Part shown: positions 1-5,319 of the stretch, one piece after another
How the letters are laid out: every line of letters begins with the position of its first letter
Numbering within the stretch: position 1 is the stretch's first letter
Origin: Alphaproteobacteria bacterium
GTDB lineage: Bacteria; Pseudomonadota; Alphaproteobacteria; Rickettsiales; VGDC01
Direction of reading: 5' to 3'
Assembly (NCBI GenBank): GCA_016869895.1
Contig: VGDC01000121.1
Span: 1 to 6,386 of the forward strand
DNA length: 6,386 nt
Notes under the pieces: model-generated
Told to the model about the DNA's origin: nothing
Databases searched by the model: none
The model's input: only the letters and a program-made list of their open reading frames with translations
Translations under genes and position numbers: made by a program

Positions 1-907
1 GGTTCAGGCGGTCGCCATGCAGGTCTTTCAGCACGTTGATGCCGGGATATTTCCGGCTGTTCAGCTCTTTCAGACCTTCTTTGACGATATAGCGGTTGGC
101 GGAATCGTTCAGCCCCACCACGTCGGAGACGACACCGATGGCGGAGATGGCTTTCAGCCTGTCGAAATCGATGGCATCGGCCTCTTTCTTCATGCCGCCT
201 TTGCGCATGGCAATCGCGAGATCGCGCGCGAAGACGTAGCTGACGCTGGCGGCTGCCAGCGCGCCATGGGGCGAGGGGTCGTCGTTGCGGTTCGGGTTGA
301 TGACGAGTGCATCCGGCAGTTTCTCTTCGGCGCGGGGACGGTGGTGGTCGATGACCAGCACTTCCATGCCCAGCTTGCGCGCGAAGGCGATCTGTTCATG
401 CGCCACCGTGCCGCTATCGGCGACCATCAACACGTCCACCCCTTGGTCGTGCAGCTTCTGGATGCCGGGGATGTTCAGGCCGAAGCCTTCCTTGCGGTAA
501 GGGATGGTGAGGATAGGGTCTTTCGCGCCCATCGACTCCAGCACATGGCCGAGGATAGCGGCGGAGGTGTTGCCATCCGCGTCATAATCCGCCCAGACGG
601 CGAATTTCTTGCCTTGCTTCACCCCGTCCATCACCAGCTTGGTCGCGGGTTTCATGTCCAGCAGGGCGAAGGGTTCGGGCAGGCTCGCGTCTTCTTTGGG
701 GTCGAGGAAGTTGGCGACCTTGTCCAGCGGCACGTCATAATGCGCCAGCATCTTGGCGAGGATAGCATGTTCCTTGGCGGGGATGTTCGTGGTTTCGCGC
801 AAGCTTTTGCGATACGCGGCGATGGACGTGCGGGCGGGTTTCGCCTGCTCCAGTCGGGCATCGGTGATGGATTTTACCGTTTCTGCAATTGGGGCTGTGG
901 GTGCCAA
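1..907 (-). CDS. recJ: Single-stranded-DNA-specific exonuclease RecJ, N-terminal part (C-terminus beyond left edge)
   Basis: RecJ degrades single-stranded DNA 5'->3' in the cytoplasm during recombinational repair and mismatch repair, using Mn/Mg held by a DHH phosphoesterase core. The 302 visible residues contain the family motifs in order: DYDADG at residues 107-112, the ADSGT segment with D164, the name-giving DHH at 187-189, and SDVVGL with D262. All expected metal-binding acids and histidines of this half are present. The family is usually about 560-600 aa, so the DHHA1/OB C-terminal half lies outside the window. The start is chosen as TTG at 907 because GGGAGAGG (919-912) lies 4 nt upstream and no in-frame ATG precedes motif I early enough; another in-frame TTG at 943 has no ribosome site and would sit at the transcription start. 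The gene is transcribed away from the 516-aa gene at 1107. Identity is secure; the exact start is likely. Confidence 0.95.
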   Translation of the reverse strand, partial: MAPTAPIAETVKSITDARLEQAKPARTSIAAYRKSLRETTNIPAKEHAILAKMLAHYDVPLDKVANFLDPKEDASLPEPFALLDMKPATKLVMDGVKQGKKFAVWADYDADGNTSAAILGHVLESMGAKDPILTIPYRKEGFGLNIPGIQKLHDQGVDVLMVADSGTVAHEQIAFARKLGMEVLVIDHHRPRAEEKLPDALVINPNRNDDPSPHGALAAASVSYVFARDLAIAMRKGGMKKEADAIDFDRLKAISAIGVVSDVVGLNDSANRYIVKEGLKELNSRKYPGINVLKDLHGDRLN

Positions 908-943
908 GACGCCTCTCCCGCGCGTTCTTTTAAGGATGCTCAA

Positions 944-972
944 GGTATATCCGAGGGGGGAGGGGATGTAAA
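944..972 (-). promoter_or_regulatory. Candidate sigma-70-type promoter of recJ
   Basis: Read on the minus strand, TTTACA (972-967, 5 of 6 to consensus) and TATACC (949-944, 4 of 6) are separated by exactly 17 nt. Transcription would start near 937, giving a leader of about 30 nt before the TTG start at 907. The spacer is an unusual C-rich run (G-rich on the plus strand, 954-965). The match is by eye only. Confidence 0.5.
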
Positions 973-978
973 TTGACT

Positions 979-993
979 GTTTTGTGACAAAAC
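979..993. repeat. Perfect 15-bp palindrome between divergent genes
   Basis: GTTTTGT and ACAAAAC are exact reverse complements around a single central G (986). The dyad lies 6 nt upstream of the candidate recJ -35 box and about 60 bp upstream of the -10 of the rightward gene. That is a fitting place for a regulator of the recJ promoter or of both divergent genes. The loop is too small for a good RNA hairpin, so a protein site is the more natural reading. The regulator is not identifiable. Confidence 0.5.
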
Positions 994-1054
994 CGTGCTG
1001 CGGCGCGGCATTTGGCTATGTCGCTCAAAATTCACACTGTTGTCATATTCCTTG

Positions 1055-1063
1055 TGCTATAAA
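1055..1063 (+). promoter_or_regulatory. Extended -10 promoter of the 516-aa gene
   Basis: TGCTATAAA fits the extended -10 pattern TGnTATAAT with 5 of 6 hexamer bases. There is no -35 at the normal distance: the TTGTCA at 1040-1045 is only 12 nt away. An extended -10 without a strong -35 is therefore the best reading. Transcription would begin near 1070 and leave a leader of about 37 nt before the ATG at 1107. Confidence 0.5.
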
Positions 1064-1106
1064 TGCCCATCATTCCACCCGAAGCACCAAACAAGGATAG
1101 ACTCCG

Positions 1107-2657
1107 ATGAAAGAGATCACCCAAGAGAATCTCGCGGAATTCGCACCGGATTACACCGATTACGAGACCCGATTGGGTCGCTATGTGAAGACCATCGGCC
1201 TGGAAAGCCAGAACGGCAATAAGCCCTACGGCGCGGCTGTCCGCAAGCTGAACGAAGGTTCCGGCATCGGTTTCTCCGAAGAAGAGATGAAAGTGCTCGA
1301 ACTCATCTACAAGGTGGATGAGCGCAACGAGCGTTTTGATAACGACACCCATATCGCCAAAGGCAACGGCGGCAATACCGCCGAGCATCCCATCTTCATG
1401 GGTCTGGCCTTCGACAGCTTCAAGGATAAAGCGGGTTTCACCCCCGATAACTTCGACGCAAATTCTGAAGAGACCCTGAAAGTCGCCAGAATCTCCCAAA
1501 AAGTCCACGGTATGATCGCCGTGCACGACGTGGGCGAAATCGTCGACATCTCCTTCGGTGAGCAGTTGAAGGCGGGCGCATCCTATAAAGAACCCGCGGA
1601 AGAAGCCCTCGTCGCTCCCTTCAAGTTCAAACTCGCGGCCTATGCGCTGAGCAGCGGCGACACCGCCTTCTATGAAGATACCATCCGCGGCATCAAGGAT
1701 GGCGCGAAGACCGAGAAAGAACGCCTCTTCCAGGAAGCGGTCGCTGGCAATATCACCGGTGACGAGTTCGTGGCGGGTGTCGGCCATTTCATCGGCGCGA
1801 AAGTGGCCGAGGCCGAAGCCAAGATGGAAGGTAAAGAAGCTTCTCCTGCCTATGCCGCAGCGCGTGATACCCTGACCACCCTATTCAACGAAGCCGAGCA
1901 TGGCAATTCGCTGGAAGCGAACCTCCTCCACCTCACCGACCGTTTCGAGGGGTCTTTCCATTACGCCCATTTTGCGGGTCTCCCCGGCAAGCACACGCCG
2001 CAATCCGAGAACCCCGCTGACCTGCTCAGCAATGTGTTCAAGGGCGATGATGTCGTGGCCTATGACCTCGCCAAATCCTCTACCGTCGAAGGGCAGGCGA
2101 CCTATCCTCAGAAGGGCATGACCGAAGCCTATAAAGCCGTCGAAGCCGAGCCGGAAGCCACCCGTGAGATTGGCGATAAGCTGGTGACCGCCGCCGTCAG
2201 CACCATCCTCCGCAACACCATCAAGACCTTGCAGAAAGCCCCGCCGTTCATCACCTTCGGCCCAGAGAACAAGACCGAAGCGGGAGTCGAGAAAACCGCC
2301 GATTCCGCGCGCCGCGACGAGTTGTTCACCGAGCGTTTGAACGTCCAGCGTGGTCTTTTGGAGCAGGCACTCCCCGCCATGCGCGATTCCGAGCGCCTTG
2401 TCACTTCGCTGGAAGGCACGGTGGACACCAAAGCTGTCATCGCCGTTCATAAGAAAGCTGCTGATTTGCTGGATTCCGGCGAGTGGCGTCCCGATACCTC
2501 CAAGAAACTCGTCATTCCCGTGACGGGCGAATTGCCTAAGGAGATTCAGGTCAACCGTCAGGAAATCCGCGATGCCATCAAAGCGCATCCGTTGGAAGTG
2601 GCTAGCAAATATCGCGGCCAGAAACTCCATGGCGAAAGTGTCAGTTTGGGACGGTGA
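1107..2657 (+). CDS. 516-aa protein of unknown function, probable divergent HD-domain protein
   Basis: I do not recognise a named family. Seen: an acidic, soluble, largely helical protein with no signal peptide or membrane segment. H94 (in AEHPIFMGL), H140-D141 followed by G143-E144 (VHDVGEIVD) and D278 (HLTDRFEG) occur in the order of an HD phosphohydrolase core. HD plus E at +3 recalls YfbR/HDDC2-like enzymes, which hydrolyse nucleoside 5'-monophosphates using a divalent metal. The spacings are longer than in those roughly 190-aa proteins (46 residues from H to HD, 137 from HD to the last D), implying insertions. Residues 350-516 form a helical C-terminal region I cannot assign. The start is ATG with AAGGA (1093-1097) 9 nt upstream. 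The gene has its own promoter and a strong terminator, so it is probably monocistronic. The coding call is firm; the HD assignment and any enzymatic role are inference. Confidence 0.85.
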   Translation: MKEITQENLAEFAPDYTDYETRLGRYVKTIGLESQNGNKPYGAAVRKLNEGSGIGFSEEEMKVLELIYKVDERNERFDNDTHIAKGNGGNTAEHPIFMGLAFDSFKDKAGFTPDNFDANSEETLKVARISQKVHGMIAVHDVGEIVDISFGEQLKAGASYKEPAEEALVAPFKFKLAAYALSSGDTAFYEDTIRGIKDGAKTEKERLFQEAVAGNITGDEFVAGVGHFIGAKVAEAEAKMEGKEASPAYAAARDTLTTLFNEAEHGNSLEANLLHLTDRFEGSFHYAHFAGLPGKHTPQSENPADLLSNVFKGDDVVAYDLAKSSTVEGQATYPQKGMTEAYKAVEAEPEATREIGDKLVTAAVSTILRNTIKTLQKAPPFITFGPENKTEAGVEKTADSARRDELFTERLNVQRGLLEQALPAMRDSERLVTSLEGTVDTKAVIAVHKKAADLLDSGEWRPDTSKKLVIPVTGELPKEIQVNRQEIRDAIKAHPLEVASKYRGQKLHGESVSLGR

Positions 2658-2680
2658 TGCAACCGCGCTGAAAAGTGACG

Positions 2681-2709
2681 AAAAAGGCCGCGAAATGCGG
2701 CCTTTTTTT
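2681..2709. terminator. Bidirectional intrinsic terminator
   Basis: GGCCGC (2686-2691) pairs with GCGGCC (2697-2702) around the 5-nt loop GAAAT. Five A before the stem and seven T after it extend the pairing and give a U-tract on both strands. It starts 24 nt after the stop of the 516-aa gene and lies 27 nt beyond the stop of the phosphatase gene coming from the right, so it can serve both convergent transcripts. Confidence 0.9.
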
Positions 2710-2736
2710 ATCGTTTTCGCACCAAATTTTCATCAT

Positions 2737-3312
2737 TTATCGCGATTTGTGTGTCTCTTTTTGGTGCAGCTTCGGGTTGTAAGCTCTCAGGAAATCCACT
2801 TGTTCCGGTACGGAGAAGGAGTCCGGCCTTGCGCTGGAAATGGCTTCCAGAGCCTGTTCTGCGCTGCTGCCGCGCTCCATCATGATCATCCCCGCCAGTG
2901 TCGAGGTGCGGCCGATACCGCCCATGCAATGCACGAAGACATCGCCGCCTTGGTCAAGTATCTGATGGATATGGGGTTTTGCGCGTTTCCACTGCTCCAT
3001 GAAGGCGCGGGTGGGCACGGCATCATTTGGCAGGTCGAGGTTCACCCATTTGATGCCACGCTTGGCGGATTCGCTTCCTAGTTCAGTCACTTGCAGGTCT
3101 TTGAGTTCTTGCGGCTCAAGGATGGAGATGATGGCTTTCGCGCCCCAATCCTTCACCACGTCCATATCGGTCGGCAAATCCCTGTTCCATCCGCCGGTCA
3201 TGGAAACCGATTGTTTCTTTCCCGGACAAAGGCTTAGCCCTAAACGGCCACCACCGGAGAGTGAAACTGTGTCGACGCGGAGGGGATGTGTCTGGCTGGT
3301 GCGAAAAGTCAT
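2737..3312 (-). CDS. Protein tyrosine/dual-specificity phosphatase, CDKN3-like
   Basis: This is a 191-aa cytoplasmic cysteine-dependent phosphatase that would remove phosphate from tyrosine, serine/threonine or another phosphoester. The P-loop HCMGGIGRT (128-136) fits CX5R(S/T), with nucleophile C129 and R135. D97 in DLPNDAVPT sits where the general acid is expected. The N-terminus (THPLRVDTV..., LCPGKK, GWNRDLPTDMDVVKDWGA up to residue 58) resembles what I recall of bacterial CDKN3-type proteins. This supports ATG 3312 over the longer open frame reaching 3603, whose extra part overlaps the upstream gene and is low-complexity basic. No good ribosome site precedes 3312. The upstream gene stops only 5 nt before, so translation is probably coupled. 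It ends 27 nt before a terminator. The substrate is unknown. Confidence 0.9.
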   Translation of the reverse strand: MTFRTSQTHPLRVDTVSLSGGGRLGLSLCPGKKQSVSMTGGWNRDLPTDMDVVKDWGAKAIISILEPQELKDLQVTELGSESAKRGIKWVNLDLPNDAVPTRAFMEQWKRAKPHIHQILDQGGDVFVHCMGGIGRTSTLAGMIMMERGSSAEQALEAISSARPDSFSVPEQVDFLRAYNPKLHQKETHKSR

Positions 3313-3317
3313 AGGAT

Positions 3318-3899
3318 TCAGCGGCTTTGGCCGTTTTCTTCTTGGCGGAGTTCGGCGCGTTTTTCTTCGCCCTTCGCCCAGACGGGGCTGCGTGCCTCGC
3401 GTACAGCGCGGAGCGCACCGGAGAGCGCACCGTTCATGCCCGATTCGAAGCGGCGGTTGACGCGGTACAAATCCATACACGCGCCCATGGCCACGCCGCT
3501 GACAGTCGCGATGGCGGTCGCTGGCGTGAGCGCACGGCCTTTGAGATTCTTCGCCACCATCAAAGCGCCACCGCCCAACACGACGCTGGAGAGGCCTATC
3601 CACGAAGTCGGCTCCAGCACGTCGCGATACAAGCTGACTTCCGTGCGGCGGGTGAGTTCCTTTCGGATGGAATCGGCGAGGTCATTATCGATGCTGCCGT
3701 CTTCCTGCACCGCGAATTTCTTGATGGATTTCGCGATGAATTTCTCGCCCTTATGGCGGAAATGCGCGGAAACCGCCTTCTGCACTTTGGTTTGATCAGG
3801 CATGCGGATGTCTTCCGGCGAGAGCTGATGCTCTTCGCGCAGGATATGCCCATGCGAATCTCTCAACACTTTCTGCGGCTGCTCTTCATTATCGGACAC
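3318..3899 (-). CDS. Small membrane-anchored protein of unknown function, upstream of the phosphatase
   Basis: I do not recognise the family of this 193-aa protein. It has a hydrophilic, charged N-terminal half (1-95), two probable membrane helices (about 98-117 with VVLGGGALMVA, and about 124-144 with ATVSGVAMGAC), and a basic C-terminal tail. That suggests a hairpin with both ends in the cytoplasm. Start choice: GTG at 3899 has AAAAGG (3911-3906) 6 nt upstream. An in-frame TTG at 3953 would add 18 residues but lacks a ribosome site. The stop lies 5 nt before the phosphatase start, so the two are almost certainly co-transcribed. The membrane protein could recruit the phosphatase or be its partner, but that is inference. 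The frame shows protein-like residue patterns, unlike the opposite-strand frame. Confidence 0.75.
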   Translation of the reverse strand: MSDNEEQPQKVLRDSHGHILREEHQLSPEDIRMPDQTKVQKAVSAHFRHKGEKFIAKSIKKFAVQEDGSIDNDLADSIRKELTRRTEVSLYRDVLEPTSWIGLSSVVLGGGALMVAKNLKGRALTPATAIATVSGVAMGACMDLYRVNRRFESGMNGALSGALRAVREARSPVWAKGEEKRAELRQEENGQSR

Positions 3900-3905
3900 G
3901 GAATA

Positions 3906-3911
3906 CCTTTT
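3906..3911 (-). promoter_or_regulatory. Ribosome binding site deciding the GTG start at 3899
   Basis: AAAAGG on the minus strand lies 6 nt before GTG 3899. The longer alternative from TTG 3953 has no purine-rich site at the right distance, so this site favours the 193-aa form. Confidence 0.6.
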
Positions 3912-3998
3912 GATAATTTGGCGCAGGATAATCCGCCCTAATTGTTGCCACAAGCGGGAAGTAGGGCTGTCACGATATATTCACAAAAGATGAGGGTG

Positions 3999-4024
3999 TT
4001 GAATGGATATTGAATATCGTTCAA
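3999..4024. repeat. Imperfect inverted repeat in a divergent intergenic region, possible operator
   Basis: An inner perfect dyad GATATT-G-AATATC (4006-4018) is flanked by TTGAA (3999-4003) and TTCAA (4020-4024). The arms match except for one extra base on the left. It lies between the divergent genes starting at 3899 and 4061 and overlaps the candidate -35 at 4010-4015. A bound repressor could therefore block the rightward promoter. Confidence 0.4.
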
Positions 4025-4038
4025 TTATGCGTTATGGT
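4010..4038 (+). promoter_or_regulatory. Candidate promoter of the exported 249-aa protein gene
   Basis: TTGAAT (4010-4015) and TATGGT (4033-4038) each match consensus at 4 of 6 positions with a 17-nt spacer. Transcription would start near 4045, just before the ribosome site AAGGA at 4049-4053. The match is modest and by eye. Confidence 0.35.
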
Positions 4039-4060
4039 GAGAGAAACGAAGGATGAAGCC

Positions 4061-4810
4061 ATGGAAAAATTACTGGGTTTGGTTGGAGTGCTGTGCTGTT
4101 TGGCGGGGTGTTCTGCGCTGGCGGATTCGGGTTCATGGCGGTATCGCATGACCGTGAACGTGGAGACACCGGAGGGCATGAAATCCGGTTCGGCTGTGCG
4201 GCAGGTGACCGTTGAACGAGCTGCCATCTATTTTCCGGAGCGAGGCCCTACACCTAGAGTCAAAGGCGAGGCGGTGGTAGTGGACTTAGGTGACCGTGGA
4301 CAAGTGTTTGCTCTGCTAAAGGGCTACAGGCTTGGAGTTGACCATGCGGGAATGCTGCCTTTCACAGTTTTTCCTTTGCCAGGACAAATGGGTAGCGGCG
4401 GGGGCACGACCAAAGCGGGCGTGGCATATTACAGTCAGTTGAAAGATGTGAAAGGTGATGTGCCGCAGGATTATTACCCCATGTTCGTGCATTTCAAAGA
4501 CCCGCAAGACCCGACCATTGTGGAACTCGTGATGGACATCGGCAAAGAGCCAGAGCAGAGCGAGTATAAACTCCGTTCCGACCGATTCGAGGAAATCTAT
4601 GGTAAGGGCGTGAAGCTGCATAGCGTGGTGCTGGAAATGACCGACGACCCCGTGACTACGGGGATTGAGAAGTGGTTGCCTTGGCTGCCCCAATACAAAA
4701 ATAAATTATTCGATGGCAGAACGACTCATACAATAAAAGCTGAGAACAGGCTCGCAAACAGTTTAGGTGCTGGCGCATTTTCTGCATATACCTTGGGAGA
4801 AGAGAAATGA
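4061..4810 (+). CDS. Exported protein or lipoprotein of unknown function
   Basis: This 249-aa protein is probably delivered to the cell envelope. The N-terminus MEKLLGLVGVLCCLAGCSALADS is a signal peptide. L14-A-G-C17 fits a lipobox, while SALA ending at 21 would also suit signal peptidase I, so lipoprotein versus periplasmic is unresolved. The mature part begins SWRYRMTVNVETPEGMKSGS, then has a GEAVVVDLGDRG segment (69-80), a glycine-rich loop (111-115) and a tryptophan/proline-rich segment near the end (GIEKWLPWLP, 201-210). I recall this as a conserved hypothetical family without known function. ATG 4061 is preferred over ATG 4010 because AAGGA (4049-4053) is 7 nt upstream and the signal peptide begins there. 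The last ~100 bp are more AT-rich than the surroundings. The next small frame starts inside its stop (ATGA), suggesting an original two-gene operon. Confidence 0.85.
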   Translation: MEKLLGLVGVLCCLAGCSALADSGSWRYRMTVNVETPEGMKSGSAVRQVTVERAAIYFPERGPTPRVKGEAVVVDLGDRGQVFALLKGYRLGVDHAGMLPFTVFPLPGQMGSGGGTTKAGVAYYSQLKDVKGDVPQDYYPMFVHFKDPQDPTIVELVMDIGKEPEQSEYKLRSDRFEEIYGKGVKLHSVVLEMTDDPVTTGIEKWLPWLPQYKNKLFDGRTTHTIKAENRLANSLGAGAFSAYTLGEEK

Positions 4811-4851
4811 ATGACGATCTCTTAAAGGCCATTTTGGCTATGGATGACTAA
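4807..4851 (+). pseudogene. 14-codon frame, likely N-terminal remnant of a deleted downstream gene
   Basis: ATG at 4807 overlaps the previous stop as ATGA and has GGGAG (4795-4799) 7 nt upstream, so it carries complete signals for coupled translation. It encodes MNDDLLKAILAMDD and then stops. From memory, this resembles the opening of larger alphaproteobacterial proteins that begin LLKAILAMDxYNRGY (lipase/hydrolase-like, unknown function); I could not verify that by a search. After about 13 codons the sequence becomes the 3' end of the opposite-strand DUF2784 gene. That fits a deletion or rearrangement that removed the rest. A genuine short peptide or leader is the alternative. Confidence 0.4.
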
Positions 4852-5240
4852 CCCTTCCGCCACCTCACCGGCACTATCCACAGCAAGGCCAGCACCAGTG
4901 CGCCGAAGGCAGTGTAGGCCACGGTGAACGCCCATGAGGGCAAATCCCAGAAGAGCACCCGCGAGAACCAATAGGCGATGAAGCTTTCGCCGTTACCTGT
5001 TTGCCCTGCCTGCTGGCGAAGATCATTCTCCCAGATGGTCAGGGGGCACATCTCACCCATCAGCGTATTCACCACCACGAAGCCGATGGCGGCGAAATGG
5101 CCGATGCGGAACAGCGGCGCATGCACCCATGCCCAGCCGCGCCACTTGCCGACCAGAATCAGCGGCACGGCCAACACTACGAAGGCGACGAAGGCCACAT
5201 GGGTGACGAGAATCAGATTGGCGAGAAAGAGTGGTGACAT
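4848..5240 (-). CDS. DUF2784 family membrane protein
   Basis: This is a 130-aa inner-membrane protein of unknown role. It has hydrophobic helices at about 5-30, 41-61 and 102-125, with a shorter apolar stretch near 86-98. The CPLTIWENDLR segment (65-75) between helices is the signature I associate with DUF2784, and the length is typical. The start is ATG 5240 with AGGA 7 nt upstream in the mRNA, but this site and the A of AUG lie in a perfect 9-bp hairpin (see the repeat at 5240-5260), so initiation may be structure-controlled. The stop TAG (4850-4848) overlaps the TAA of the short convergent frame. It diverges from the Kef-type gene at 5320 across a 79-bp gap. Confidence 0.85.
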   Translation of the reverse strand: MSPLFLANLILVTHVAFVAFVVLAVPLILVGKWRGWAWVHAPLFRIGHFAAIGFVVVNTLMGEMCPLTIWENDLRQQAGQTGNGESFIAYWFSRVLFWDLPSWAFTVAYTAFGALVLALLWIVPVRWRKG

Positions 5241-5260
5241 GGCGTTATCCTATAACGCCA
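5240..5260. repeat. Perfect 9-bp inverted repeat abutting the DUF2784 start codon
   Basis: TGGCGTTAT (5240-5248) and ATAACGCCA (5252-5260) are exact reverse complements around the 3-nt loop CCT. In the minus-strand mRNA the loop plus first 3' stem base is the AGGA ribosome site, and the last stem base is the A of the start codon. Folding would hide the initiation region. As DNA, it could instead be an operator shared with the divergent Kef-type gene. Confidence 0.65.
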
Positions 5261-5319
5261 GTTGCGGCGGCTCAAGAATCTTGTCATAACAGGTGAAGTC
5301 TTCTTGGGGTAGGAAATCT

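Noticed and set aside
954..965. G-quadruplex from the G-rich run
   Set aside because: Only two G-runs are present; four are needed.
17..976. Long open frame (319 codons, plus strand) opposite recJ
   Set aside because: It is antisense to unmistakable RecJ motifs and arises from GC-rich codon structure; its translation is not protein-like and it has no ribosome site.
1040..1063. Classic -35/-10 promoter TTGTCA plus TATAAA
   Set aside because: The spacer is only 12 nt, far below the usable 16-18; the extended -10 reading is better.
1032..2630. Two long minus-strand open frames (251 and 249 codons) opposite the 516-aa gene
   Set aside because: The plus-strand gene has a promoter, ribosome site, terminator and sensible protein composition. 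The opposite frames look like mirror shadows of it.
3313..3603. N-terminal extension of the phosphatase frame by 97 codons
   Set aside because: It overlaps the well-signalled upstream gene, is arginine/proline-rich, and the conserved phosphatase N-terminus begins at 3312.
3327..3941. 204-codon plus-strand frame opposite the membrane protein gene
   Set aside because: No ribosome site. The minus frame has clear membrane helices, a ribosome site and operon spacing.
3969..3984. CRP/FNR-like site (TGTCA ... TCACA)
   Set aside because: The half-sites are separated by about 6-8 nt with a mismatched left half, so the match is too weak to call.
4828..4838. Hairpin GCCA-TTT-TGGC as terminator between the convergent genes
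   Set aside because: A 4-bp stem with no following T-tract on either strand is too weak.
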